Positions 33,522 to 45,595 of a stretch of 64,000 bases of DNA are shown here, piece after piece. The stretch is taken from NCBI GenBank assembly GCA_905221605.1, contig CAJNDS010002313.1:922501-986500 (forward strand), given 5' to 3'. Source of the stretch: Symbiodinium natans. Taxonomy: Eukaryota > Sar > Dinophyceae > Suessiales > Symbiodiniaceae. How positions within the stretch are numbered: the stretch's first letter is position 1; each line of letters opens with the position of its first letter. Below the pieces are notes generated by a model that was not told the origin of the DNA, did not search any database, and worked only from the letters and a program-made list of their open reading frames with translations. The translations under genes and the position numbers were made by a program.

Positions 33522-33887
33522 CTTGCAGAAACAGGTGCGCGTGGCCAATGTGCTGTGTGTGGGGGTCACTGCAAGTCGCAAGTGCCCCAGATGGGATGTT
33601 GGTTGGGGGGGGATTAGGGGTTTTGGGTGGGGTTGTGGAGGGGATTCAAAACAAGGCTTCCTGCTAGAAGCGCACTTCCTGCGGCCTAGCTAAAACCTAG
33701 CTAGAAGCACCAGAACTCCTCAATGAACTAGCCCTGCTTAATCTCAAAAATGATCACTTGACTTGGGTCGTCCCCCAAAACTCGCTAGAGAGTCCAGGCA
33801 TGTATAGGGTCCGAGATTCAGCACATTTGCACGCGCAAAGGAGTCATGCCCGTCGGTTCTCACTGAGAGAAACCGAAGGGTTTAGGG

Positions 33888-33963
33888 TTGGGATGTTCCC
33901 CCTTAAACTAACAGTTCTTAATAGGGATTCTTATAGGGGGTACTATAAGGCGGAACATCCCAA
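33888..33963. mobile_element. Internally deleted family 1 element
   Basis: Both ends are present (TTGGGATGTTCCCC and GGCGGAACATCCCAA), but one inner arm is missing. Confidence 0.8.
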
Positions 33964-34204
33964 GGTATGGGTAACAAAATAGTGGCTACGTTCCTTGAGC
34001 TTGGTGCCCTCCATTCACGAAGAGAGCGGTGAAGGCATCTAAGGCCTTTGTGTTAGAAAACCTTAATCCTATAAACCCAAAACCCTAAACCCGAAATCCT
34101 GCAACCTAAACGCGAAACCCTAAACCCTGAATCCTATAATGTGAACATAAACAAACATGCTTAAAGGTTCATGGGTAGTTATAAGTTATCAGTAGGGTTG
34201 TAAG

Positions 34205-34305
34205 TTGGGATGGTTGCGCTTATACTATCAGTCCTGAATAGGGATTATACTAGGGGTTACTGTAATGCCGATTAAGGACTGGTAGTATAAGGGGGAACAT
34301 CCCAA
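34205..34305. mobile_element. Complete family 1 element
   Basis: Ends TTGGGATGGTTG and GGGGGAACATCCCAA with inner arms CAGTCCTGAATAGGGAT and CCGATTAAGGACTG. Confidence 0.86.
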
Positions 34306-35495
34306 GGTTTAAGTAGCCTAAACAAGGTTATAACCCTAACCCTAAACCCTGAACCCTGAACCCTAAACCCTAAACCCTGCCCCCTAAACCCGAAACCATT
34401 CTCATTGGTGCTTTCTCTAAAGTATGGTCCCGGTTGGGCTCCGTATGATAAAGCCGAATTTAGAGAACTGACCAATTACAGCTGCCTTGTAGCTACCATG
34501 AATCTTCAAAAACTCAAAGTGAAGCCCTCAAGAACGCGTAAAAACCCCAATCTCTCAACCCAACATAGGGTTCGGGGTTTAGGGTTTATAGGGTTTAGGG
34601 ATCAAGGTTTACAGTAGGGCTCAGGGTTAGGATCTTACTGGAAGTCCACGCTCGGTGCTTCGTCTGCGGCACCACGCTCAAGTTAAAGATTTCAAAAGGA
34701 AACGGATAGGAATTGGCTTCACTGCCAGCGGTATTGATGCTTCGGTACCAACCTCGAGTACCCTACATGATAGGGCCTATTTGGATCGGTATCCAAACAC
34801 TTGGGGTTTATAGGGTGTAGGTTTTAGGGTTAAGCCCTAAACCCTAGACCCTAAAACCTTAAACCCTAAACCCTAAAACCTTAAACCCTATGCCCTGGTC
34901 CAGAAAACTGGCCATGTGAGATCCTGAGCCCATGTCCGGATGTTGTGTTAACACCTCAGGCAAAGCCCCACTACGAGGTCGACGAGCCAGATGCAGGTAG
35001 CCCCCTGCCACGGAGTAGCTTCGGTTTAGGGTTTAGGGTTTAGGGTTTTGGGTTTAGGGTTTAGGGTGACCCAGGAGTAACCCAACAAGCGTATCCTTTT
35101 GCGCTCTCAGGGGATTACAAGGGAACCCAACCCTAAAAAGAAGGACACAAGGCCTTCAAGGGCTTACGCCGGGTTTTACGGTGGATGATAGAAATCCTGC
35201 ATGACCCCAACCACCCACACACCAACTTGCGTACAGAAATCCCCTGCGCCCCTTAATTTCAATGTTGCTTGGGTGCCTGGGGTCATACAGGATTTGCATG
35301 ACTCGCGCGGCTGGGTTTCTGGGGAGTGGACTCTGCATCAATGTTAAAATTAGGGGCGGCCAGGGGATTGGGTTGTGGAAAAACTGATGCAGGATTTTTA
35401 GCATCAACAGTAGCTGAATCCCTAAACCCTAAACCCTAAACCCTAAACCCTAACCCTAAACCCTAAACCCCTAAAGCTGCAAAAGCCATTTCGTT

Positions 35496-35609
35496 TCAGG
35501 ATTTGTCCGGAACGATGTAGGCCACATGTCTGCCCCAGAACTCAGGAAGCCCAATAAGCTTTTTGATCAGATTGTAATTGGGATAACCCACCTTCCGGCA
35601 CTTGGAGCC
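35496..35609 (-). CDS. Candidate terminal exon, unknown product
   Basis: From AAAACAG|G the minus strand reads 37 codons then TGA: GSKCRKVGYPNYNLIKKLIG then LPEFWGRHVAYIVPDKS. It is rich in aromatic and hydrophobic residues and looks like a folded domain. If real, it marks the 3' end of a gene. The plus strand is also open here with a T-rich acceptor, so the strand is not certain. Confidence 0.35.
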   Translation of the reverse strand, partial: GSKCRKVGYPNYNLIKKLIGLPEFWGRHVAYIVPDKS

Positions 35610-35756
35610 CTGTTTTAGGGTTTAGGGTTTAGGGTTTAGGGTTTAGGGTTCCATCCTCCATGTTCTCAGCTTTTCCAGCAGTGGTCAGTCGTGCAAAGGG
35701 ACGATTTCATGCCGCGGGAGGGTACAGACTGAAAACGTTACCAAGTGCACGAGACC

Positions 35757-35826
35757 CTAAACCCTAAACCCTAAACCCTAAACCCTAAACCCTAAACCCT
35801 AAACCCTAAACCCTAAACCCTAAAGC
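35757..35826 (-). repeat. CCCTAAA array
   Basis: Ten perfect units. A TTTAGGG array of about ten units follows at 35938-36012, in the opposite orientation. Confidence 0.96.
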
Positions 35827-35876
35827 CCTAAACCGTGACTGATGAGCGAGGAGAGCGCAACCCGACACTTTCTTAC

Positions 35877-35932
35877 AGTTCAATCCTCAACCAGGAAGGC
35901 CAGAAGCGACGTGATATGAACCTTTGCCGAAG
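35877..35932 (-). CDS. Candidate exon, unknown product
   Basis: Lies between CCCCCAG and a strong GTAAGAAAG donor. It reads LRQRFISRRFWPSWLRIE, 18 codons plus two bases. The acceptor is followed by C, not G, which lowers confidence. Confidence 0.28.
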
Positions 35933-36254
35933 CTGGGGGTTTAGGGTTTAGGGTTTAGGGTTTAGGGTTTAGGGTTTAGGGTTTAGGGTTTAGGGTTTAG
36001 GGTTTAGGGTGTAGGGATCCGGCACAGTAAGCTCCCTAGTCTAGATGGCACTGATGACACCTCCCAATCACGCGAATCTGATCAACAGGACCCTAAACTC
36101 GAGACCCCCCCGACCTGCAACCCTAACAGCCCCAAAGCCTGAACCCTAGAACCCACCGGGAACATAGACTCTATAAACCCAAAGACCTTACGCCTTCAAC
36201 CTAGCCTCTAAACCCTAAGCCCTAACCCCTGTACCCTAAACCCCCCCAAACCCC

Positions 36255-36415
36255 CCTCAAACCCTAAACCCTAGACCCTAAACCCTAAACCCTAAACCCT
36301 AAACCCCTAAACCCCTAAACCCCTAAACCCCTAAACCCCTAAACCCCTAAACCCCTAAACCCCTAAACCCCTAACCCTAAACCCTAAACCCTAAACCCTA
36401 AACCCCCCTTAAACC
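36255..36415 (-). repeat. CCCTAAA and CCCCTAAA arrays
   Basis: Nine tandem eight-base CCCCTAAA units are embedded between seven-base units. Confidence 0.95.
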
Positions 36416-36786
36416 CAAAAGCCCTCAAACGACGGCCTTGGCCTTACGGTCGGCTCCACGCTCGCCGCCTCCTGGTCTTTTGTCGGGCTTTTGTTTGGGG
36501 GGTTTAGGGTTTAGGGTTTAGGGTTTAGGGTTTAGGGTTCAGGGTTCAGGGTTCAGGGTTCAGGGTTTGAAGGATGTAGGCTGTAGGTTAGAACCACAAC
36601 CTATGTTCAACCATTCCACTACAATTCCCTTGGGTTTGACATGACAGAAAACAGGAATCCTAAGGAAGACTGCAGTAGGGCTTAGGGTCCCTAAACATGT
36701 CTCCTGAAAGAGAAGAACCCTAAACCCTAAGACCCTAATCCCGACACCCTGAACCCAAACCTGGTAAGGGCCAAAAAGCCTGCTCA

Positions 36787-37016
36787 GGGTTTAGGGTTTA
36801 GGGTTTAGGGTTTAGGGTTTAGGGTTTAGGGTTTAGGGTTTAGGGTTTAGGGTTTAGGGTTTTTGGGCCTCCAATCTGCCGATGCGGCGCTTCGCAGCCA
36901 TGGCCTCACGGCGAGGGATCGTTGCTTCAGACTCTTGGGTTTAGGGTTTAGGGTTTCGGGGTTAGGGTTTAGGGTTTAGGGTTTAGGGTTTAGGGTTTAG
37001 GGTTTAGGGTTTAGGG
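36787..37016 (+). repeat. Paired TTTAGGG arrays
   Basis: Arrays at 36787-36862 and 36940-37016 in the same orientation flank a 75-base unique piece. Confidence 0.95.
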
Positions 37017-38369
37017 CTTCACTCTTTTCGGAAGACGCGAGCCCCAACTCAACTCCATGTGGTCGACCCCAATGGGGTACCCCTAACTTCGGAAACCCCC
37101 ATATGTCAGATGAGATGAGTACACCCAAAAGCACATGGATCCGGATCCGGAAGCGACAGTTCTAGGCAGCCAACTTTTTTTTGCGTGGGCTTAGGAACCC
37201 TAAACCCTAAACCCTAAACCCTAAACCCTAAACCCTAAACCCCCAAGCCCCACACCCCAAATGATTCCTGAAGTGACGAGGGAAACCCCACACTTTGTGC
37301 CGGTCAATCAAGGGTTTTGGGGTTTAGGGGCCTTCTCTACTCCTTGCGTGGGAACAGAAGATAATCTTGCCCTCATAAGGAAGGTTCTCTTAAGCCAATC
37401 GTAGCTATTCCCAATTTCAGGGACACGAGCCGCTCTGCGATCCCTCTGGGCCACGTCCGCCGCCTTCGCCTTCTGGGAGTGGCCCACTTCCTTGAAAGTG
37501 GATGTGGCATCCTGGAGCATCGTGCTTCCTAAGGGGACCTAGCGGCTTGCCTTTTGGGGCTGTACTCCTAAACCCTAAACCCTAAACCCCAAACCCCAAA
37601 CCCCAAACCCCAAACCCTAAACCCTAAACCCTAAACCCTAAACCCCAAACCCGAAACCCTAAACCTTAAACACAAAGGGGTACAATTTATTGTCTGGCTG
37701 CCAGTTGTTTGGCCAAGTAGGGCTCTGTTGACTTTGAGGGGGTTGAAAACAGGAAACTGCTGGGCAATCCCAGTCCAGGCCTTGCGGGGTGTTGCGATTC
37801 TCTTAACACTAAGACACTAAGCCCCAAATCCGAAACCGTAAACCCTAATTAAACCCTAGACCCCAAACCCTAAACCTAAACCCGAAGCCCTAAACCAGCC
37901 CTAAACCCTCAACGCAAAGCCATATCCCCGAATCCCGAACCCCAAACCCGCAACCCTAAACCCTAAACCCTAAACCCTAAACCCTAAACCCTAAACCCTA
38001 AACCCTATTTGCTCGCGAATAAGGGCTTGAGGGCGTATCGCTGCCGGGCGTCGGCCCCTGCGTATTGCAGGAGGATGTCACTGCCACCTGGATGACGCTT
38101 GTGGAAGGCCGTGACCTCAGAAGCAAGTGGAGGACTTAGGGTTTAGGGTTTAGGGTTTACTATCAAAACCGGTAGCTTTTGGCCCCTCTTGGGGGGGGTG
38201 AGTGAGGCCAAACCCCGAAAAAGGCTCCTTATATCCCCTAAATAAGGACTAAGAGCTAAGGTTTAGCAGGTTTGGGGTTCCTTAATTAGGAACCCTGAGC
38301 CCCAACCCTGGTGCTTTCGTGCCACAACTTCAACCACACTGCTGCCCTTGCAACAAAACACACGTGAAC

Positions 38370-38567
38370 CCTAGCACTAAAAAACAGCTCAGCCCTCCTG
38401 TTTGCATGCCAGGTGTCATCAAGGACGTCGCCGTCGATGGCAATCCAAATCTTGGCAGACGATGCAGCTAGTCAGCGTAAAACATGTTGCGAGACCTCCC
38501 CCCCCCCCCCCCCCAGTACTGTTGAAGCCTCCATCTCAATTCCGAAGTCGTCTTTCTGTGCCACAAC
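38370..38567 (-). CDS. Two adjacent candidate exons, unknown product
   Basis: Exon 38567-38520 (acceptor TTTGCTTTACAG|G, donor GTACTGG) reads VVAQKDDFGIEMEAST, 16 codons in phase 0. Exon 38450-38370 (acceptor TCTGCCAAG, donor GTTCACG) reads IWIAIDGDVLDDTWHANRRA then ELFFSAR, 27 codons. A run of C separates them. The second piece has the look of a beta-rich domain, but I do not assign a family. Confidence 0.38.
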
Positions 38568-38762
38568 CTGTAAAGCAAATCTAGCCCAAGCCCCAAAAAA
38601 AGAACGTGAGGGTCGTTTTCAGGCATAACGAGAAAGAGGGCGAGCAAGGGGGGCCCACAGCAGTGTTGGGAGGTCCTTCAAAACTGCGTGCAACGTCAAG
38701 CTCCGCGTCTCTAAGATCGAGAGATTAGCTGCAAACCCTACAAACCCTATACACCCTAAACC

Positions 38763-38864
38763 TTGGGATGTTCCCCCTCATACTAAGAGCCCTTAACAGG
38801 GATTGTCGTGCACCGGAGTATAATCCCTATTGAGGACTGTCAGTATAAGGGGGGAACATCCCAA
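38763..38864. mobile_element. Complete family 1 element
   Basis: Ends TTGGGATGTTCCCCC and GGGGGAACATCCCAA; both inner arms are present. Confidence 0.88.
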
Positions 38865-38905
38865 CCTAAACCCTAGAATAGAAACGCCGTAAAACCCCCC
38901 ACGTA

Positions 38906-39009
38906 GTAGCCCAGCGACCATATTATAATAAGGGCACCCTTGTTTTGGTTGGATACTTTTATAAGGGAACCCAGAACCAAAAAAAGGTAAAGGGTACCCC
39001 TAGGCTACC
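38906..39009. mobile_element. Family 3 repeat (GTAGCCCAG...GGGCTACC type)
   Basis: Starts GTAGCCCAGCGACC, contains GGGCACCCTTGTTTTGG, ATAAGGGAACCCAGAACC and AAAAAAGGTAAAGGGTACCC, and ends TAGGCTACC. The ends form a short inverted repeat. Confidence 0.78.
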
Positions 39010-39312
39010 ACGCCTTGAACCTCGAACCCTACACCGTAACCCTAAACCCTAAACCCTAAACCCTAAACAAAGACCCTAAACCCTAAACCCTAAACCCTAA
39101 ACCCAAACCTTGACCTGGGAATCCTGCTCCGTCCTTCTCAGTGGTCTTCGACGCTAGCTCTGCCTTCCCAGGCATAAAGTAACAATGAGGTTTAGGGTTT
39201 AGGGTTTAGGGTTTAGGGTTTAGGGTTTAGGGTCCAGACGGTTTATCGCATTTTGGGGGAGGATATTTAAGGGGTATTTTGGGGCATGCCCACATCATGG
39301 GTCGAGAGAATA

Positions 39313-39441
39313 GACGGAGGGGCTCCCTTACCATGCCAAGTATAGTGAAGGGACTTTAAATCGAAGTTGGGATCCTTATAACTTAGAACCCACTTTAGGG
39401 TCACTATGACTCTACTTGTAACCAGGAGGACCAATCCTTGT
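39313..39441. mobile_element. Diverged family 2 element
   Basis: Ends GACGGAGGGGCTCCCTTA and ACCAATCCTTG. The interior still aligns (GGGATCCTTATAACTTAG, TTTAGGGTCACTATGACTCT). Confidence 0.75.
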
Positions 39442-41285
39442 TGGGGAGGGGGGGGGGGGGGGGGGGGGGCTGGGGGGATGCAGGCCAGACAGCCACTGAA
39501 TCTTGCGGCGGAGGAATCAGCACTAACTGTCAAACCCGAAGCTCTATCCGACTGTCCCAAACACCTATGCTGGTTGTGCTAGGCTACTATTCTGAGCCGG
39601 CAAGCCCAATAAGAATACGGGCGTCTGGAAGGCTGGCAAGTATTTCAGAACACTTGCTTAAACAAACGGAGCACCTCGTGCCTCCTGCGCGCGGCAGCAC
39701 CACGTGTCAGGGCTTAGGGTTTCCTGGAAATCTCTCTTACCTAGAGTTTATGGGCTGTACCTACGAAATGAGGGGTAGATACTACTAAACTGTAGGTAAA
39801 TAGAGTCGCAGATTAGGCTTCAGCGCCTAGGGTGTGGAAAGCACGTGGGACGGGCCTGGGAGATGATGCGGTCGTCACTTGCGGACACGTGCTCGTCCCC
39901 GTCCTCCTGGGGTATCAACTCCAAGTTCTTGGGGTTTAGGGTTTAGGGCTTAGGGCTTAGGGCTTAGCCCCGAGCCCTAAACTTGAAACCTTACGAAAAC
40001 TGTCACACTACGGACACTCAGAATAATGGTCGATAATTTGCCCAGTCCAGATTCGGGCTATAGGCCCTTGCATTTACTTAGGAGTCCTGGCAAGCCCTGA
40101 AAACCTAAACCCTACACCCTATACCCTAAATCCTATAAACCCTAAGCCCTAAAGTCCTAAACTCCGAGCAACCCGAACTGCTCATTGAAAGATGCGGCTG
40201 TTAAAGGTCACAGCCACTCCTCCCAGAAGCGTTGTACCAGAACTGGGGGGTTTACAAAATAGGGTTTAGGGTTTAGGGTTTAGGGGTACCTTATTGGGCT
40301 CCTTATCGTCTCCATTTTGGGGGTCCCCCGATTCTCGCAAACCCCCAACTGAACCAAACCTTCTGCCACCCGCATCCAAGGAAAGATTTAAAGCTGGGGT
40401 TAGAGTTTCTGCATCCTCAAACTTCAAGAATCCTGAAGCCGAGAGATCTCCCAGCCCTGTGCATAGTCAGGTCCCCCACACACACACACACACTCCGCTC
40501 CCCCTTGCGAAAAAGGAGATCCCAGAAGCAAAGCCCTAAACCCTAAACCCTAAACGTACTGGGTGTGGAGCTGGAGTGGCCGCGGCATTTCTGGCAACCC
40601 GCAGGGGCCCCTGGGCACCTCTTTTTTTCGGGTCTACTCGGGTTTTAGGGTTTAGGGCGCTCAGGGTTGAGGTTTTAGGGTTTTAAAGCTTATGGTTTAG
40701 GGTAGTTGAGAGTTCAGGGTTTAGGAACCCTAAGCCCTCAACCCTGTGCTTTCTTGCTGCTCGCAGGGCATGTGACTTAGAGGAGGTTGCTTCAGGGTGT
40801 CCGAGGCTCCACAACCCGATGCCCCAGGGATGGTTCGGGGTTTAGGGCCCCGCACGCCCCTGGCGCCCGAAGCAAACCCAAGTCGCTCAAGCTCCAACAC
40901 AAGCGTCCCGCCGCCTCTACCGAAACCCTAAACCCCAAACCCGCTAAACCCTAAACCCTAAACCCTAAACCCTGAATTCTACGCCTTGCTCAGCCGATGC
41001 CAAGGAGAGCTATGGCAACCATCGCTTGGATGCAAAGGATCCCAAGGCAGCAGAATGCACGCAAGAGGCCAACCCAAAAACTCCCACTCCAGCTCCTATT
41101 CTGGGGTTTAGGGTTTAGGGTTTAGGGGGCTCAATTCAGGCTTTGCAAGCCCCTGAACCTCAATGCCCCGAAGCTCTAAACCGCAACCTTTTGGCTCAAC
41201 GTAGCCGAAGAAGCATCGTGTAGGAAGACCCCTGGGCCCCAAAAAAACCCAAAAATGAGAGTCCTTAGAGCCTTAGGGGTAACAC

Positions 41286-41369
41286 TTTCCGGCTTGGGTC
41301 GCGGACGTTCGACTCGGATGACGAATTTCTCCGGATCGCTCGGATGCTCTTTTCGCTTGTACGCCAGGC
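41286..41369 (-). CDS. Candidate charged exon, unknown product
   Basis: Acceptor GCGAGTTGTAG|G and donor GTGTTACC bracket 2 bases plus 27 codons: LAYKRKEHPSDPEKFVIRVE then RPRPKPE. It is a highly charged, proline-rich segment typical of a linker next to a domain. Annotating the opposite strand here would give a 71-codon frame, which I treat as antisense. Confidence 0.4.
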
Positions 41370-41808
41370 CTACAACTCGCGACGGGTTGAGCGTGGTTGG
41401 GTTGGGGTTTAGGGGGGGTAGGTTGAGGGTTTGGGAAGATGCAGGATTGCCCCGTGGTGGGGACCCATAGAGTTTCTTTTTTGGGATTTGAGGTACAACC
41501 TTGCAACAGGGAGACTACAGACCCTAAACCCTAAACCCTTTATAGGATTTAGACTCCCTTGTGGAAGCTGGGACGCTTAACTTCCTAAACCTCCAGCCCT
41601 CCTTTCTATGGCCCGGATGCCCACTTCCAACATGCATCTAAGGGCACCCTCCCCCCTGCCCCTACCCCCTTAACATGGTGTCTTGGCATTGGTATTGGCC
41701 CTTAAAAAGGGGACTTCTTACATACCCCTCATATACCCTATAAAGCCCAACTGACCAGAGTTCAGAACCCTTTCAGGGAGGTAAAGGACGATATTAAGGG
41801 CCAATAGT

Positions 41809-41907
41809 GGGATCTTCCCCCGTATACTAACAGTCCTTAATAGGGATTCTAGTACCCGCACAAAATTTCCCTGCTAAGGACTGTAAGTATAAGGGGGAAC
41901 ATCCCAA
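41809..41907. mobile_element. Complete family 1 element
   Basis: Left end is mutated (GTGGGATCTTCCCCC); right end is GGGGGAACATCCCAA; both inner arms are present. Confidence 0.84.
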
Positions 41908-42307
41908 GGCCAATGTAACTACACGTTGTAATGCAAACACGAAAAGGGGCCCTATGCACCCGTGGCTGCGCTTCTTGAAGCGAAGGGCTCTACACCCAAC
42001 GTCGGGGAAAGAACCTGAACCTTATAAGCCCTAGGTGCTGCCGCGCGTAGTAGGACCGTTTAAGAAATAAGCCCTTGAACCTTACACTTCTATCGCCGTA
42101 AACCCTATAAATCCTACACACTAAGCTCGAATTAGCCGCAACTTTCAGCATTCCATCGGAAACCCGGGGTCGCCATGTCTGAACAGACAGGTATGAAACA
42201 AAACATTGACAGGCTCGTGGATATTTGTGAGTAGATTGTTAGTAGGGTCACATGTTCCCCATGTCGGTGGGAAGGCTGTTGTGAATCTAAACTGGCTCGT
42301 TAAAAAA

Positions 42308-42381
42308 AAACCCTAAACCCTAAACCCTAAACCCTAAACCCTAAACCCTAAACCCTAAACCCTAAACCCTAAACCCTAAAC
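42308..42381 (-). repeat. CCCTAAA array
   Basis: Ten perfect units ending directly at a candidate minus-strand exon. Confidence 0.96.
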
Positions 42382-42439
42382 CCTTCCGAAGTAGACTGGT
42401 GTTCTCCCCGAAACGCTTTCATCGTTGGCCTCCAGCACC
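42382..42439 (-). CDS. Candidate exon, unknown product
   Basis: Acceptor ACACCCAG|G and a donor GTTTAGGG that is the first unit of the telomere-type array at 42308-42381. It reads VLEANDESVSGRTPVYFGR, exactly 19 codons after one base. No family is recognised. Confidence 0.4.
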
Positions 42440-42597
42440 CTGGGTGTTGGCGCCGGTAGTTCCGAAGTAGATGTCCAACCTAGGGTTTAGGGTCTATGGT
42501 TTAGGGTTTAGGGTTTAGGGTTTAGGGTTTAGGGGACATCTGCTTGGGGAAAGGGTGGGGGCTGGGGTCACATAGAATGCAAAGCATCACATAATTG

Positions 42598-42770
42598 CAT
42601 TTTGTATTTGTATATGCATATGTATGTGTATGTGTATATGTAGATGTAGATGTATAGGTATATCTATATATTTATAGACATATATATATATATATATACA
42701 TACATACATACATACATACATAAATATAAATACATATTATCTGTATATATATATAATATGTATGCTAACC
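42598..42770 (+). repeat. TA/TATG/TACA microsatellite
   Basis: Mixed TATG, TAGATG, TA and TACA tracts; no gene seen. Confidence 0.93.
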
Positions 42771-43341
42771 CGAGCCTTCCAAGATGACTTCTGGACACTC
42801 TAATCTACTGTCAAGAGGAGGTTTAGAACAAACTTCAAGTCGGGGAAAGGGCAACCCTTAACCTTCAACCCTAAACCCTAAACCCTCAACCCTAAACCCA
42901 AGACCGCCCCGCATGCCGAGAACTGCGCAGACAGCCCAGAGAGGATCCGAAGTTGGCCCTGTGCAACGTGTGGTGGTCGGCATGGAAGTTCGCCTGGCTT
43001 AGGGTAGTCCACTGTTCGCTTTTTGGCGGTTAGGGTTTCGGGGTTCGGGTTCAGGGTTTAAGTTTACGGTTTAGGGTTTAGGGTTTAGGGTTTAGGGATT
43101 AGGGCTCATGGTCAAAGAACCACAAAAAACAGTGCTGAGGGCTGTTTCTGTTGTCGGGCTTTTGTAAAGCTCGGGGGCCAAGCACTGAGCACTTAGTCTG
43201 TTCGTAGAACAACGGGTAGTGTCAAGGCCAGCAGGCTAGAAGCATGTTCCGCCGGTCGGAAGCAACCTCTACTGGACCCTTCAATGCCGAAATGCGAAGC
43301 CGGGAGACTTTGCTGGCGGGCTGACGCACAAGTAGGGCTAG

Positions 43342-43473
43342 TTACAAGGAGGCCCCCCCCCCCCCCCCACTAGTTATGAATAGAGTTATAAGTACCCAAA
43401 ACTGCGTTTAAGGATCCTAAGTTCTAGGTCCCTTAGCTATAGTTAGTATGGGAAGGGGGGCCCCGCCTTGTAG
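43342..43473. mobile_element. Family 2 element next to a candidate exon
   Basis: Ends TTACAAGGAGGCCCC and GGGGGGCCCCGCCTTGTAG. A C run lies near the left end. It starts 12 bases beyond the donor of candidate exon 43486-43631. Confidence 0.83.
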
Positions 43474-43485
43474 GGCTATCTTCAC

Positions 43486-43631
43486 TCGGTGTACTGAAGG
43501 TTGTTGTTGGTATCGCTCGTGTTGAAGGCGTTGACGATAGCTTTCCAGTTGCTCAAACGCTGCGTGTGCTACCGACAAACTTATCTGCATATTTCGCATT
43601 CTCTCCGTGTCACTGCGACCAGAGTTGTGTC
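43486..43631 (-). CDS. Candidate coiled-coil exon
   Basis: Acceptor GTTGTTGCAAAG|G and donor GTGAAGATAG bracket 2 bases plus 48 codons. It contains DTERMRNMQISLSVAHAAFE then QLESYRQRLQHERYQQQ, a helical, coiled-coil-like pattern. An inverted-repeat element (43342-43473) starts 12 bases beyond the donor. A plus-strand frame of 185 codons overlaps and is His/Thr-rich low complexity. Confidence 0.35.
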
Positions 43632-44404
43632 CTTTGCAACAACGGCTGTGGGTCTGTACCAATCGGAAGTTTAAGCTGCAGCGAAACCACCCAAGGCGTT
43701 CGAAACAAAGCGCATGTGATCTCGGTGGCTGCGTGACATTCCTGTTTGGGAGGTCGAGAACGTGGAGGTGCTTTTTGGAGGCGGTCTTTACTATGCCACA
43801 CACCACACCCAGCCAGTCAGTCAGCCAGCCACGCACCCCCGAAGCCCACCCACGCACACGCGCGTGCACAACGCGAAAAGCGGACAAAGCACGCACAAAA
43901 AACACGCAAAGCAACAAATATCAGAGACACACACACATGACATGCAAGCACACGTTCACCAAGACAACTACACCCGATACAAATCTGGGGTACAGCATGG
44001 ATACCCTTCTTTCCTGCGACAAGGGTTACGGTTCCATGCAAGGGACAAAGGGAAGAATACATGCACGTTTGACTCCGTCGTTTCTTATGACGCAAGATGC
44101 TCAGAGGATTCAGAATATGATGCTCGTGAACCCAAACAAATCGAGGTTTAGGGTTGAGGTTTAGGGTTTACCTTGAAAGCCAGTGAATATAATTATGGGC
44201 TACAGTTTCCTATTTCTTGGGTATAGTAGCCTCCTATTTTGGGTAACTAGGCGTTTAAGGTAGGGCGCGAACAGTTCCGTTGGGAGAGTTGCAGCTAATA
44301 CTTGCCACTATCTGAACGGGAAGCATGTACAGTGTCAGTCCACATGCTGCAATGCGGTAGATGCCTGCCTTAGAACAGCTCAGGGTTTAGGGCCGGAAGG
44401 TCTC

Positions 44405-44528
44405 AGGTTTCCTAGACCCAAGAGAAACCGGCCTAGGAAGAAAAAGGGTGACCTTCTTGGTGTTAAAAGGAGGACGATAAGGGAACCTGAACCCGAAAAG
44501 AAGGGGCAATAAGGGCCGGGCACTCTTT
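44405..44528. mobile_element. Family 3 repeat, diverged
   Basis: AGGAAGAAAAAGGGTGACC, AAGGGAACCTGAACCCGAAA and GGGGCAATAAGGGCC match the family order. Confidence 0.62.
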
Positions 44529-44618
44529 TCGGGCTTTCGTGCAGCTCGTGATCCACCACCATAAGGGAGAAGGCTTGATAATGAGGGTTTAGGGGTTTAG
44601 CGTAGGGATTCCGGACAC

Positions 44619-44682
44619 TGGCCTCGTCACAAAGGCCAAAGTCCTGCACACAGGAGTCTGGCTTCCCAAAGTAACCTCCGAG
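44619..44682 (-). CDS. Candidate exon, unknown product
   Basis: Lies between GATTCTTCAAAG and a donor GTGTCC. It reads LGGYFGKPDSCVQDFGLCDE, 21 codons plus one base. An in-phase continuation FSLMVVDHELHE lies just below, at about 44535-44575, and borders a repeat of family 3. Confidence 0.28.
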
Positions 44683-45153
44683 CTTTGAAGAATCGAAATG
44701 TACCTCAGTCATTAAATTTAAGCCTTTCGAACGGTGCTTGAAAGTGTATGCTTAATTCTGGGTAGCTACAAGCAGGGTGATAATAACCATTTCCAGATAT
44801 ATGTATATCTATATATATACTCTTAAAGATTATACAGGGCACCCCATTCCCCCATTCCCTGCCGCCCTACTTAACCAACAGTAAGTAGATGGGATGCCCT
44901 GTCCTGCGCTGTGCGGGTGTGCGCGGACTTGTTGGTCCATGACCTGCATGTCCACTCCTAAACCCTATATAAACTTCCTAAACCCCACACCCTGAACCCT
45001 AAGCTTCCTAAACTCTAAACCCTGAACCCTAAACCCTGAACCCTAAACTTCCTAAACCCTAAACCCTGAACCCTAAACTTCCTAAACCCTAAACCCTGAA
45101 CCCTAAACTTCCTAAAACAAAAAACCTGAACCCTAATCAAACCCACAAGCCAC

Positions 45154-45213
45154 AGTTCTGAGCCCTCTCGCGAGTAGAGCGTGTCGAGGTTCAGGAAGTA
45201 GGGGAAAAAGAAG
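45154..45213 (-). CDS. Candidate exon, unknown product
   Basis: After GCGCCCAG the minus strand reads FFFPYFLNLDTLYSREGSE, then a donor GTGGCTTG. It is strongly protein-like, but the acceptor is AG|C. Confidence 0.28.
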
Positions 45214-45239
45214 CTGGGCGCAAGAAGGCCTGAGTCAAG

Positions 45240-45595
45240 GGTTTAGGGTTTAGGGTTTAGGGCTTAGGGCTAGGGTTTAGGGTTGAGGGTTTAGGGTTTA
45301 GGGTTTCGGGCTTCGGGTTTAGGGTTTAGGGTCTAGGGTTTAGGGTTTAGGGTTTAGGGTTAGGGTTCAGGGTCAAGGGCAGTCAGGGCATGGCGCAGCT
45401 TCCAAGACTGCTAAGACTTTGGGGACCATGCCGCGACCATGCCGCCCCCCCTCCCCCCCCCGGTTTAGGGTTTAGGGTTTAGGGTTTGGGGTTTGGGGTT
45501 TGGGGTTTAGGGTTTTGGGCTTCAGGGTTTAGGGTTTAGGGTTTAGTGTTAGGGTTTGGGCAGGTTAGGGTTTAGGGTTTAGGGTTTGGGCAGTT
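45240..45595 (+). repeat. TTTAGGG-rich region
   Basis: Two long arrays with variants, split at 45370-45460 by a short unique piece. Confidence 0.93.

Noticed and set aside
43607-44164. The longest frame in the window, 185 codons on plus
   Set aside because: Low-complexity His/Thr/Lys stretches from CA-rich sequence, no domain, and antisense to a better-bounded minus-strand exon candidate.
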